DNA of 64,000 nt, from NCBI GenBank assembly GCA_963970005.1, contig CAXAMN010021984.1, positions 363,269 through 427,268 on the forward strand, in the 5' to 3' direction. The notes under the pieces are model-generated. The model saw only the letters and a program-made list of their open reading frames with translations, did not search any database and had not been told where the DNA came from. Positions 1 to 10,913 of the stretch are shown piece by piece. A program made the translations under genes and the position numbers. The first letter of the stretch is position 1. Each line of letters opens with the position of its first letter. This DNA is from Durusdinium trenchii (taxonomy: Eukaryota; Sar; Dinophyceae; Suessiales; Symbiodiniaceae).

Positions 1-897
1 GGTCCCCTCAAGCAGCTGTAGAGAGAATACATTGAAGGCCATCTTGAGGAAACAGGTAGCACCAAAATCTCCGGGAAAAGACCTTAAGGATGTTTGCCCT
101 GCTGTAAAGACATGTGATGCTGACGAACACCAATTGGAGGTTCGTGTTGCAGTTGTTGTTGTCAGTGCCTACGAGGGCTGGTTTTCGTCCCGTCCCTTAT
201 ACTGCATTATACAATTTCCTTTCTGTTGGTTCAATAACAGTTCAATTTGTTTGGTGTTTTCCCCTCAGGTCTGAGGTCTTGAAATGTACCCCTGGGTAGG
301 ATCCTGCCGCGTTTTGCCATGTTTTGGCCAGGGAAGCTTTCATCTCCTTTGATTTGTCAGTGGTGTGTAATGGTGTGATATGGTGCATAGGCACGGCAGT
401 TTGCAATGTTGCAATGCTCTTACACTGCGGGGCTTAACATGCAAAGGAGCGCATCTAGCCGCTAAAGTTATGATTCCGGGGCAGGCACCCTCCCCCAAAA
501 GCATGCAAACTACCGGTGAAGTAAGTGGCAGGTTTGTTCCGGTTTAGGCGCTTTCGCCACTTTCTTGCATCTTTGTTTTCTTGCTTCCTTGCGTGCTACT
601 TTGCCCCCCTCTTCCTTCCCTTCTGTATTGCCTTTCTTGCTTCTTTCCTTGCGAAAAGCACAGGCAAAATCAAAAGCAAACAAACAGAGAAGCACAGTAC
701 GCAAAGGAAACAGAAAAACAATCCATGCTTTGGCACCGGGAAGTGTGGTCAAAGGTCAGGATGTGATACGGACGATGTGAGGCCGCCAATGGAGATGAGC
801 TGGCTGCTGCGGAGGGTCAAGCCTTTCTGTCGTGGAGGCTGGGATTGGTTTGAGCATTGAATAGGATCGATTTGGCTGTGCATACCTCTGTGATCAG
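1..897. other. Left edge, no assignable gene
   Basis: No exon can be assigned with confidence. A pyrimidine-rich tract at about 540-650 ends in CGAAAAG and is followed by a Lys/Arg-rich open stretch (about 655-779). This could be an N-terminal exon of the LSG1 gene that starts further right, because LSG1 proteins begin with a basic region, but I cannot align it to the family. The codons just upstream of 898 do not resemble the conserved LSG1 segment that should precede the first recognised exon, so a missing upstream exon is expected here. Confidence 0.4.
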
Positions 898-3800
898 GCG
901 TGGCCTGGCCAAGATGGAGGAGGAGGATGGAATGATTCTAACGCCTTACGAGCGAAACTTGGAATTCTGGCGGCAGCTCTGGAGATGTGTGGAGCGCAGT
1001 GATGTCTTGGTTCAGATCCTCGACGCTCGTGATCCAGAGTTTTACAGATGTAAAGACCTGGAGCGCTACATTGAGCAATTCGCAGGCAAGCGGCACTTGC
1101 TGCTGTTGAACAAGGAGCCGGGTGATCCTTGAGTCTGACAAAATGTAGCATTAAATCCGAGTATCACAAATTATCAACCTACCGTGTTTCTCTCAACATC
1201 ATGTGAGTTTTCCTCTCCTCTGATACGTCGCGTTCCCGGGTGCCAGGCAGATTTCCTGTCAACTCATCAGCGTGAGATGTGGGCCTCCTATTTGGCGGAT
1301 CTTGGTGTTGAGGCGATTTTCTTCTCGGCGCTTCGGGAGCTGCACCGACAACAACGCGCCGCCCCCGCCCCGAGCGAGGCCGAAGAGGCCGGCGAGGCGG
1401 CCGAGGCCGCCAGCGAGGCCGCCAGCGAGCCCGGCTCGGAAGACTCCGAGGCCACGCCCAGCGAGGCCAGCGGGCCCAGTGGGCCCTCCAAACGACTTCC
1501 ACCACACGGGTCCCTGGAAGACGACAGAGATGTGGTCGATTGTGCCAAGCTGATGGCAGAGCTTCAGAGTCGACTGCGAGGCCGCAAAGGCGTGGTGGGC
1601 TTCGTGGGGTATCCGAACGTCGGAAAAAGCTCCGTGATCAATGCACTCTTTGGAGCCAAAAAGGTGTCGATGAGTCGAACACCTGGGAAGACGAAGCATT
1701 TGCAGACCTTGGAGCTTGCAGACTCCAACATCACCTTGTGTGACTGTCCAGGTCTGGTGTTTCCTTCCATTGTCGCAACTCGAGCTCATTTGGTGATCAA
1801 TGGAACAGTTCCACTGGATGAGCTGAAGGATTTCATCGCCCCTGTGAGTCTCATCGTTCAAAAGATCGGGGCAGAGGTCATCCTGAAGAGGTATGGAGTC
1901 AGTGCTGCTGAAGTGAAAGATGGAGTGATTCGAAGAGGAGTCGGCGAGACTTCGGATGAGCTGGCTCATCAGGTAGGATGATACAGTTGGTCCAAGTGGT
2001 GGATCAAGAATCATGGATGGCTTGCTGTGCATATGTGCCTACATACACACATACAACTTGCCATTCATTCATTCATTCATTCATTCATCCATGACAAATC
2101 AAGAAGTGGCAGGGGCAAAGGCTTTTGGTGGGTTGGAAGATTGTGTGTAGTTGTGACCACTGCCATGTGACTGCCCACTTGTTTCCAGGTGCTTTGTGGG
2201 TTGGCGACCCACCGGCACCACTTTCTCCGAGTGGGTGTCCCAGATGAGACCTGGGCCGCTCGGCGTGTCTTGAGAGACTACTGCACTGGGCAGCTGCTGC
2301 ACTGTGAGCTTCCTGAGGGTGCAGGCCCAGTGGGGAAGGGATGGGCTCAAGCGAGTTCAGTATCAGGAGCTACTAGTAGCTTCTTGCTCCTAGTAGCGAT
2401 GCCGGGAGCTACTAGGAGCTTCTTGTTCCTAGTAGTCATGCCAGGAGCTACTAGTAGCGTCCTTGTTAGTCATGGGTTTAGAAGGGGTTGAGCTCAAAAC
2501 TCAAACGAGCTGCTTCCCGTTCACAGGCATGCTGGGCGGGGCTTTGGTCAAGTCCAGGTGCGTATAATACAACCCTGCCATACTCAGCCCTGACTCTTTT
2601 GAGGGCCATTGCGCCATTGCCTTGTTCTCCACTCTTCTGGATCCGGCATGCATTGATGATATCTCGGACAATTCGGGCTAGATCTGCTGGAAAGCCACTG
2701 ACATGATATGTACATGCCAGGGGTGCACAAATAGATGTAAACCAAAAAAACGAGCCATTGGATTCAAGGCAGCCAAGTCAAGTTACCAGCAGCAACAAAG
2801 ATGTCGGTCCCAGTGTCCAAACAAAGTCTCATCTGCAGCCTTCTCCGTTCAAGAATGGTGCGGTCAAAAGTGCCTCTGAAGAGATCCAACTAAACTGAAT
2901 CCACGAGGAGCTAAGGAAAAATTCATCTCAGTCAATGTGTCCAACTGCACGGGGCTTGTCTGGAATCACAGCGCTGGTCAGCGGGATGCCAGGGCTGACA
3001 AGCTGCGGGCGAACCACTGAAGCACCACGCAAGCACTCTCACATGTGGCTGTTGGCCCTCATCGACAACTAAAGGCATGATCACAAGCTGCCCCTCCGGG
3101 CTTAGAGCATGGCCCAGCACCGAACTTATGCATGTGCTCTTGGTAGGTAGGAGCGCCATCTGGTCTAGCACAACCATCCACAAGGCTGCAAAAAGGCCGC
3201 AAGGAGCACCAACCAAGTAACGCTGAACAAAGCAAGACAACTGCATGAGTCATGTGCCCAGTTGCACAGACTGAACCATCAATGAAGGAAGCAAAGGAGA
3301 CAGTGCCAGAAAAAGACTTTCCCGGAAAACATCCACAACAAAGAACATCCATGGCGTTGCAACAACTCCCGAGGTTCTGCTGACACAGCCGCACTACTGG
3401 TAAGACTCGGGCCCACGGCTCATGTATTGATGACAAACATTTGATTACTGTATAAGCATGTCACGAAAGCTAGCCTTAGCTAGCTGGAGTTGCTCTTGCT
3501 TTAGCAAGTTAAGTGACGGGGTGGACGCACCTCAGAAACCTCAAATAATTGATTAAATCAATCTTATGGACCCCCCCCCCCCCCGCGGTTCGACTCCCCC
3601 CTGCGCGCGGTGAGCGGGACCACCAAGCAGCTGCAGCACACCAAGCATCTGCAGCGCCCAGCGCAGCAGCGGCAGCAGCAGCAGCACCAGCAGCAGCAGC
3701 AGACCACCCAGCGGCGGCAGCAGCAGCAGCAGCAGCATACCCAACGCCGCGGCAGCAGCAGCCGCAGCAGACCACCCAGCGCCAGCAGCAGCAGCAGCAG

Positions 3801-4516
3801 CAGACGACCCGGCGCCTGCAGAGCACCCAGCGCAGCAGCGCCCAGCGCGGCAGCGGCAGCAGCAGCACCAGCAGCAGCAGCACCAGCAGCAGACCACCGG
3901 AAGCCCGGCTAGCTTTCGTTCACCCCCTCTGGCCTCAAGTCTACATCCAGTTTTGGCAACTTGTGGGGTAATGAAACTTTTGTTTGAGTCTGGCTATGAC
4001 AGGCGCGATGTCCGCCTCAAAGCCCTTCCCCCAAAACACGACTTCTTGGGCCGGGCTGGGTATTGAATAGGTATGCCGTATGCCTCGGAATTTCAATCAA
4101 AACTGGGTTCCACACACCATTGGCATTGTAGCTCTCATTTTCATGCTCGCGGTGCATTGCTGAGAATGAAGTGCCAGGCCAACAGGAAGCACCCAAAGAC
4201 TCCATTGAGGAGGGTTCGGACTCAGATTTCAGTGATTTGGACAACTTCCTGGACAATGGCAGTACTACGGGGCAGAAAATGACCAAGCGCAAGATGCGTC
4301 ATCTCCAGAAGCAGATGGCTGGGAACTTATCATTTCATTCTCCACAAACCTCTGGTGAATCTACCAAGCATGTGTGACAATTTCTGAACCGTTGCTGCGA
4401 GCTCATAAGCCTGATTTAAGGCCAAAGGCGGCGTTATCGCCCCTCAAGCGCTGGAAAAGGACCGAAAAGCAAAATATGTTGGAAAGAACATTCGTGGCAA
4501 GACGGTGCTGGGCTGA
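898..4516 (+). CDS. LSG1: LSG1-like circularly permuted GTPase, 5 exons
   Basis: Large-subunit GTPase that in yeast and humans releases the export adaptor NMD3 from cytoplasmic pre-60S ribosomes. Proposed exons: 898-1114, 1247-1972, 2189-2318, 4178-4317, 4421-4516 (stop TGA). Reading phases agree at every junction. The G motifs come in permuted order: G4 NKAD (split between 1109-1114 and 1247-1252), G5 SAL (1324-1332), G1 GYPNVGKSS (1607-1633), G3 DCPG (1742-1753). The segment LTPYERNLEFWRQLWR in exon 1 and the C-terminal VPDETWAARRVLRDYCTG are family hallmarks. An Ala/Glu-rich insertion (about 1360-1480) separates G5 from G1. Exons 4-5 give an acidic then basic tail (DSDFSDLDNFL, then KDRKAKYVGKNIRGK). 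Intron 1 has a GA donor and intron 4 a GC donor; intron 3 (1.86 kb) carries repeats. The N-terminus is missing. Exons 1-3 are near certain, 4-5 probable. Confidence 0.9.
2062..2090. repeat. ATTC microsatellite
   Basis: About seven copies of a CATT/ATTC tetramer, inside LSG1 intron 2. Confidence 0.9.
2366..2466. repeat. TACTAG-family interspersed repeat
   Basis: Alternating blocks such as GGAGCTACTAGTAGCTTCTT and CTCCTAGTAGCGATGCC. The core CTACTAGTAG is palindromic. It lies in LSG1 intron 3. The same blocks recur in either orientation near 8.8, 9.9, 21.7, 26.8, 38.6, 39.8, 50.2, 51.1, 56.1 and 63.7 kb. Confidence 0.85.
3568..3900. repeat. Poly-C run followed by CAG-rich tract
   Basis: A run of about 16 C (3569-3585) is followed by nearly 300 bases of imperfect CAG/CAGCGG/CCAGCAG repeats. 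All plus frames stay open (poly-Gln, poly-Ser or poly-Ala), which explains several long but empty open frames on both strands. It lies in LSG1 intron 3, so I treat it as an expanded low-complexity tract and not as coding. Confidence 0.8.
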
Positions 4517-5450
4517 ACACTAAGACCCGTCACCTCACCCGGATGTTTTGGATTTGAGAGCCAGGTTCGGCACCAAGTGTTGCACCAGGTCTGGTCAGTT
4601 TCACTCGGAGCTTTCACCCAAATCTACAGCGACTGCCACGTTTCAGTCCTGGGACCCAATCCCGGGCCTGTGGCCCAGTCTTGATCCAGCGTGCCGAAAA
4701 AGACCTGGAAAGAGTGTGTATAACGCATACATACATATCATACCATACCATACCCTTACATACATTCATACAAAGATGCGACACAGAAGTCGTTGTTTTT
4801 TTTTTAATTCTTTACAGTACTGTATTTTTGCGTCAACTGCCGGGCCGAGGATGCCAGCTCCATACCAGCCAAGTGTAACAAGCAAGCGGGTGCAGATCTG
4901 AGAACAGTGCAAGAAGCACCACGGTTCCTTTTGTTGAGACGATTTGGGTGTCCTTCTTGAATGCTTAAAGAAATCCAAACCAAAAGCAGATTGATATGAA
5001 ATTTGTTGGCTCAGGACTTGTCAAATTTTACACAAGCGAAAGAAATGCCACCAAGCATTGCATACGAGGAGGGCTGCGGGTTCGAAACCAATTGTTTGCA
5101 TTTCTTAAGCTTGCAGCGGAGCAGTATGTGACTTGAAGGCCTCATGTGGATGCAATGAGAATATGTTTTGAATATAGTTTCTCTAGAGGCGTATATGCGT
5201 TTGCGGGACATAAATCTATTACCAGTCTATAGATTTCAAGATTTACTTTATCTCCTGCTTTAGCTGGTGCACGCCACCACCAAAGATAGCGTCAATGATG
5301 ATGAAGTGAAGGCGGGCTAGCCTGCAAAACCTTTCAACTAACCACATGCTGGGCCATTCACGGTTTCCATACAACAGGCCGGAGCATGCGGGATACAGAT
5401 ACACTTTTTTCAGAGGCCAGAAGCTGATGCCCACTCACACTCCCTTCCAG
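4517..5450. other. Spacer after LSG1
   Basis: Contains a short CATAC microsatellite (4726-4765) and a T-run (4795-4804). Open stretches at about 4556-4720 and 5340-5430 could hold exons of the gene ending at 5782, but neither has phase or family support. Otherwise nothing is recognised. Confidence 0.5.
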
Positions 5451-5782
5451 ATCACCAAGCAACTCGTCAACCACCTCCATCCAATAATGCCTTGGGAATG
5501 CCACTCAATAATGCCGAGCCAGATTCCGCCATTCAACGGAAAGATGCATACTTTCTTGGTCCTGCGAGTTTTGACTGCGAGCGTGAGTGCAACTAATGGC
5601 TTGTTTCGAGCTTCGCTAGGACGACCATTCCAACTGGGACAAAGACTTTGCAACCAGCAGCTGAGATGCTGACAACATCTGACAACCTTCTCTTTAATGT
5701 CCTTGAGCAGCTGACTTTGCAGCATGGGTGGGTTGAACACCAGTCCTTCAGCAACTTATACGGAGGGAAAGTTTTTGACTGA
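5451..5782 (+). CDS. Unknown protein, last two exons
   Basis: Two exons with matching phases: 5451-5582 (after ACTCCCTTCCAG, ending at a GTGAGT donor) and 5661-5782 (after AACCAGCAG, ending in TGA). Joined, they read as a hydrophilic Pro/Asn-rich stretch (QPPPSNNALGMPLNNAEPD) followed by a mixed segment with YFLGPASFDCEPEML and a likely helix (DNLLFNVLEQLTLQHGW), ending LYGGKVFD. I do not recognise the family. Support is the canonical donor, the phase agreement and natural composition. Upstream exons should lie between the LSG1 stop and 5440. No function is proposed. Confidence 0.45.
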
Positions 5783-6650
5783 CTCCAGGCGGCTTTCGGC
5801 TTCCAAGCCTTTGTTAGTTCTTTGAAGTTTCTTTGGTTGCTGGAGTTCTGCAAGTGCAGCTTGTAATGGTGCCTTTGCCGCCAGTTTGTTGCTCAGAGTT
5901 CATGATGGAAGAAGATCGCTCTTTTCTAGGGGGTACTAGTTTTGTTTTGCAGTCCATGGCCGGAAGATAGCAATAATGCCAACTGAAGGAGGCTTGCCCA
6001 GCTGCGTAGCTGCTATAGCTTAATCAACTTGTATCATAGTGAGGCTCCAGCAACTCTGGGCCTCTCTTCGATCACCCCAAGATTGTGCGGACATTTCTTG
6101 AGGCTGCCAGCTTCCAAGGGCCAGAAGCAGAACATCAGTTCAACAAGAATAAGAAACCAATTGGAATCAGCTCCAGTGTTGTCCGTAAAGGCCCTCAATC
6201 TGTGTGATGACATTGGGCATGGGGTGTCTTGAAAGCCTTCGACGCTTGCAAAGCAAGCTCTGAATCCAACATGTCCACACCCAAAAGCAACGCTGCTAGC
6301 GTTCTACTGATGAAGCAATTTGCCGGCTTGTGCAACATGTGGAACGCATTTCTTGTCTAATTGCTGCGATCTCCTGGCTCCGATCGTGCAGGAGGAACAA
6401 CCAGTGCAATCCCTTGCAATCCAACCCACCACAGCTGGGGCACACTGACCATCCGCATTTCCCAGCCGAGGGGCTGCACCGTTGGTGCTTTTCGAGTGGT
6501 GCCGGTGCCATGAGTCGGACGATGCCACTGCCCTTTTTGCTGCACCAGACATCAGCTTTTCAGCCGAGCCTTTGCTCAACTTTTTTTGGGGGATCCATTG
6601 GCGCGCGTCGAAAAGCCCAAGAAAGCGCATTGCATAAGTCTGCCAAGGAG
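5783..6650. other. Spacer before NIPA gene
   Basis: No repeat or RNA gene seen. The open frame running into the NIPA-like gene extends upstream to about 6330 and may include further 5' exons or a leader, but the stretch before 6651 has no family signal. Confidence 0.4.
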
Positions 6651-9372
6651 ATGGAACTGGGGTCCTGCCTTAATGCCCTTTATCGGTTACTTGGTGGCAA
6701 GAAATCGATCTGGCTTGGTGTTCGAGTTTCTCTTCCCAAGGTGTGGCGCTTATTTTGTTCAAGACTCTAGTTATCATTTGTGGTCTCCAACTTCTTCGCT
6801 ATGCAGCCCTGGTGGACCATAGAGAGGGTCTGAAGCAGCTCTGGCGAAGGTGGTTGATGACTGTCAATGTCCTTCATGTGGACATGCTTGGGTATTCTCG
6901 CACGTGTCTATTCTCTACGGTTGCATTGAGGTATAGGCTTCTCGGCCTCTCCATGGCAATGGCAATCGGGCCACTTGCAGAAGTTTCTGCGTATGCCTTT
7001 GCTCCACAATCCCTCCTAGCTCCCCTGGACGGCTTTGATGTCATATGGAACATTTTGCCGTGGACTCAGCTGCTTGTGCAAGATGCAACATTCGGCAAGA
7101 AAGGTAGCTTTGGCAACCTTTCGACTGAATCAGGCTGGCGCCGTACACTTTGGGTGAAAGTATTAGCAGCGCGAAGGTGATGGGCACAGGCCCTTAACCC
7201 TTGGGCGCTCAATGCCATTGCATGCTTTTCTCCCAACTGGCTTTGACAGTGTGTGACAGGCCTCGTGTTCGCGGGGGCAGTCTCGGCCCCAATGTTTGGA
7301 CCGCACAACAAGCCACCTGACACTTGGGTAGCAGCGGTGACTGGGGACATGCTCGTGCGCTCATGCCTTGCCAAATCTTAAACTTTCCTGGTGCATGTGT
7401 TCATTGTTTAGAGCCGTTTCTTTGTTGGCACAGCTGAGGAGACGATGGCATCTCTCCGAATGAAATTCTTGAGCCGCAACTTCTTCGGGCACTTCGACAG
7501 AAGAACTTGAGTGTGAAGAAAGGCTGCGGAGTGAAAGACATCCCGTAGCCGTAGCCCACAAATCAAGCACTTGTAAGGAGCAGGGAGGCTTGAGAGTGGT
7601 AACATTGACTTAGTCAGTTGGATGTAGGTCATATAATATATAGGCAGGCTCTTAAATGCTCTTAACATAATTGGGTGTGTGATCGCAGATGCAAGACGCA
7701 CACGTTCGTGTTCGGCCATCAATTGCAGCACCCAGGTGGGCTTTGGTATCGACCTTAGTTGTCCCGAAGCCTTGCGCGGATAATCCTCGACCATCCAAAC
7801 AGTGTGTTCCTTTTTTGAAGGTTTGCCTTGCTCTGGCAATCTTCGGCTTTGTGACCTTGCCGCCCCCCAGCCGTGACAGCCGGATAGCACTACGTGGGTT
7901 GATGCTAGCCATGGGCGGTGGCTTTGTAGAGCCTGGGCAGCAGTGGGGCATGCTGCAACGGCTACGTATGTGTTGGTTTAATCACCTCCTGTCTATGTGG
8001 GCAGCGATTGGCTTGTTTGTGGCAACAGGTTGTTAGGGGACATATATATGTCTCAGCACCGAAGAAGCAACGCAGAAATCATTCTTGCTATATATATAAA
8101 TGTTTGTCACTGACACACGAAGGGAGCTGAGGACGGTAGATAACAAACAAACAAACAAACAAACAAACACACAAACACACAAACACACAAACAAAGAAGC
8201 CTGCTTTTCCTCACTGTCGCCCCGTGATTCTGTCATCAGGCTGGGCAAAGATTCTTTCTCTCATCTACTGCCACTGTCATCCACACCTCCTTTGATGAGG
8301 TGACCTGGCACGATGGTGCTGTTGGAAGGGTGATGGCGTATGGTCAGTTTTCTTGATGCCAAGATTTGCTGATTGGACCATTGCGGCATGGCCCTGTGCA
8401 AATCAGTTTTGCAAAGAACCCGAATTCGCGCAGCTGCCGAGGGCGACTGGGATATGTGGAATTATCCACTTGCCTACTTTATAGTTGGAGGCGGGTACTT
8501 TTGTGACTTCATTGGCGGCAGCTGTACTGCTTGTGTCCCAGTGAACGGGTTCCAAGGGAGAAGTTGATGCATTGGGCAGTGTTTGGCCCTACCACGGGGC
8601 TACATGTGTCCATTTTCCTTCAGGCATGTTCTTTGTGGCCATCATGAACGCTATCTTGCTAAATAAAGGACTGGCGGAGTTTGAGGCCATGCTACTCGTC
8701 AGATGCAGTGACTCCTTGCTCTTGGAAAAACCGTCATGTAACAAGATTTGGCACTTCTCATCCCACCTAGGAGCAAGTACGCTACTAGGGTGGAGGCGAG
8801 GCCATTACTACTAGTAGCAAGAAGCTAGTAGGTTGGAGGCCATTACTACAGGAGCAAGGACGCTACTAGGGTGGACTCAACAGTTTTGACGTTTCTCGTT
8901 TCTCACAGTTCCCCGAGGTTCATGATCCCAACATTTGTTGGCACTTCGGCTGCAGCTTGAGGCATTGACCGTACCCATGGTGTGAAGCTGACCTAGCTGC
9001 TGAGTCCTGGATGAACGACACTAAGGTACCTCCATCATCACCACAGCAGTGTCAGCAGCAGTTATATTGAAGGAGACGGCAACCTTAATTTGGTGGAGGC
9101 ACGAACAGATACAGCCTGAAGCTCTTCTGAGTGGACGCAAGACATTTCCTTGGGTTGTCCAACTTTGCACAAACGGCAGGCTGCTGGGGTATTGGTTTGG
9201 AATTATGCTGGTGGTCAGCGGCTTGGTCATCATTGCCCGGGACTGCGGTGCTGCTTGCCACAGAACTCGACGGGTCGTTTGGAAAGGAACATTGACTTTA
9301 GTGTGCTTGTTCCTACAAGTGCACCCATCCAGGATGGAGCCCGGTTTCCCATTCTGTTGGTGCTGCTGTTGA
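6651..9372 (+). CDS. NIPA-family (DUF803) membrane transporter, multi-exon
   Basis: NIPA proteins are polytopic membrane proteins, several shown to carry Mg2+, related to EamA-type transporters. Supported exons: 6651-6717, 6741-6849, 6931-7056, 7134-7189, 7260-7327, about 7820-7904, about 8385-8490, 8624-8710, 9026-9098, 9180-9372. Joined pieces show the family pattern: IWLGVALILF and IICGLQLLRYAAL (first helix), AYAFAPQSLLAPLDGFDVIW then LLAPYTLGE, the helix GLVFAGAVSAPMFGP, RGLMLAMGGGF, YFIVGGMFFVAIMNAILLNK with GLAEFEAMLLV, and the last helices TAVSAAVILKE plus LLGYWFGIMLVVSGLVIIAR. Donors at 7057, 7190, 8491 and 9099 are GC. The first junction needs an intron of only 23 bases (6718-6740). 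The start at ATG 6651 is a guess; the parts between 7328 and 8385 and between 8710 and 9026 are incompletely resolved, so a decaying copy is not excluded. The C-terminus after about 9250 is uncertain. Confidence 0.75.
8142..8195. repeat. AAAC/ACAC microsatellite
   Basis: AAAC tetramers grading into ACACAAAC, inside an intron of the NIPA-like gene. Confidence 0.9.
8766..8876. repeat. TACTAG-family repeat in NIPA intron
   Basis: Blocks GGAGCAAGTACGCTACTAGG, ACTACTAGTAGCAAGAAGCT and AGGTTGGAGGCCATTACTAC. The two signature motifs (TACTAG palindrome and GGTTGGAGGCCAT) occur side by side, showing that they belong to one element family. Confidence 0.85.
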
Positions 9373-9571
9373 TTTACAGTCTTCTTCAAGCCATGTCTGC
9401 CCGATCGCAGGATGCCCGTCATCAGCTCCCCGGCGGAAAGCCTTTGATAACACGGTGTTTGCGCAAGTGTATGGAGCACAGTCAGTGCATTAGATCGAGG
9501 CTGAACGGTTGCAGAGACCAACGGGAGTCTCAACGAGAATTGCGACCAACCTCCGCTCGCCCGGCATGCTT

Positions 9572-9671
9572 AACCTAGCTTGCTTGCTCCAGCCCTGTGC
9601 AGTGATGTTGGGCTTCCTACTACAACCTAGCTTGCTTGCTCCAGCCCTGTGCAGTGATGTTGGGCTTCCTA
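9572..9671. repeat. 48-base tandem duplication
   Basis: The segment AACCTAGCTTGCTTGCTCCA...GGGCTTCCTA at 9572-9619 is repeated without mismatch at 9624-9671. No gene is seen in it. Confidence 0.9.
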
Positions 9672-9844
9672 GGACAGCAGGGCGATGAACCATATGAGCA
9701 CGAGCAACAACATGACCGTGGTCCCGTGCAACAGCGTAAGCATTGACGATCAGGTCATCTCGACGTGCGGTATGTGGAAAGGGGTGAGGGGAGGGAAAAG
9801 AGCTTAGCTCGGGATCCTGCTTTCTTGTGTTGCAGTAGGTCCGA

Positions 9845-10031
9845 GCAGGAGCAAGAAGCTACTAGGAGCAAAGTGCATCGCTACTAGGAGCAAGGACGCT
9901 ACTAGGGGCGCTCCNNNNNNNNNNGAGCAAAGGGCATCGCTACTAGGAGCAAGGACGCTACTAGGGGCGCTTCTGGCCTTACTACTAGGAGGAAGAAGCT
10001 ACTAGTAGCAAAAGGCATTTCTACTAGGGGT
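9845..10031. repeat. TACTAG-family repeat cluster around a gap
   Basis: Near-identical units beginning GAGCAAAGTGCATCGCTACT (9867) and GAGCAAAGGGCATCGCTACT (9925) flank ten N. More units with AGCAAGAAGCTACTAG lie on both sides. The true copy number is unknown because of the gap. Confidence 0.85.
9915..9924. other. Assembly gap (10 N)
   Basis: Run of ten N between two copies of the same repeat unit; probably a scaffold join of unknown real length. Confidence 1.
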
Positions 10032-10036
10032 CCAAG

Positions 10037-10153
10037 TGGTTTGTTGAACACTTTGAGTGCGAGCTGCACACCGCAGGACTCATGACCGACGCTCCAGTGA
10101 ACCTCAACACAGACACAGACCAGCTGCACTTGGTAGCTGAATCTAGTCGGTAG
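10037..10153 (+). CDS. Unknown protein, terminal exon
   Basis: Following GGGTCCAAG, the frame reads WFVEHFECELHTAGLMTDAP and ends QLHLVAESSR then TAG. Codon use is natural and the segment follows directly on the repeat cluster, as a 3' exon after a repeat-filled intron would. The preceding exon was not identified; it may lie in 9250-9560, where an open frame has a hydrophobic stretch (FPILLVLLLIYSLLQAM). Family not recognised. It could also be the real C-terminus of the NIPA-like gene. Confidence 0.35.
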   Translation, partial: WFVEHFECELHTAGLMTDAPVNLNTDTDQLHLVAESSR

Positions 10154-10913
10154 GCGAAGGCCTGGGTCAATAGTATTCAAGGAGTTAGCAGTCTGCAACC
10201 CTTGGACATGTGCGCAATTCAGATCGTTGAATTATACCTCACAGCTGAGCCCAGCGCACAGTGGGCAGCCTTGAACCTATGCGGCGTGTGCCAGATCACA
10301 GGAATTTTGTGAATAAAACACCCAGCATGCGCTGAACACACACATGGGCACAGACCGTGAACCGTGAGTCTACCTTTGTTTTGGCTCCACCCTTTGTAAA
10401 TCCACAGAGGGTGGACCACCTGAAAACTTTCTTGGGTTCTTGGTGAGTGACCTCCATGATCCACACCACTCTCATCGGTTGAGCATTCTGATATGTGCAT
10501 ATGCGGCCAGCTGTGGCACCTTTTTTCAGAATCCGAGTCGGCTTCAATGCCATGCCCTGTGTTTCACTCTTTACGGCTGTCTGGGCCAACAGATGTGGCC
10601 AAGACTCTGAGGTCTAAGAGAACGGCCCAGACGCCAAGTTTCCTCGGGTCCCGTCCTTGCGGTGACCCACGTGGCGTGGTAGAATATCGTTTTTCAAAAT
10701 TGTGAGGGGCACGAGCAGCAAAGCTATGGACAGCCGAGCTATTGCGCCCATAAAAATGGAGGCTTACAGCCGCAGTTTGGGGGGCGACAGGACATGGGGA
10801 AAGGTGCATGCATAAACTTGCGCAATCGGGTTGTGCAAGAATCACGAACCAAGGTGCTGCAGTATTTTTGTGCTCCAGCTGCGAACCTCGCCTCGGCGCA
10901 CGTGTTTTCCGTG
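10154..10913. other. Spacer, nothing assigned
   Basis: Several open frames on both strands but no consistent exon. A TTTTTTCAG acceptor-like site at about 10525 precedes an open stretch of 80 bases without further support. Confidence 0.4.

Noticed and set aside
1259-2032. 257-codon minus-strand open frame
   Set aside because: Exact antisense of the LSG1 main exon; its low stop density follows from that exon's codon bias and the GCCAGCGAGGCC repeats.
3509-3971. Overlapping poly-Gln, poly-Ala and poly-Cys open frames on both strands
   Set aside because: All arise from the CAG-type tract inside LSG1 intron 3; no start, splice or family support.
8142-8195. Possible CRISPR-like short repeats
   Set aside because: Simple AAAC/ACAC microsatellite without spacers; none of the repeat clusters in the window has unique spacers of even length.
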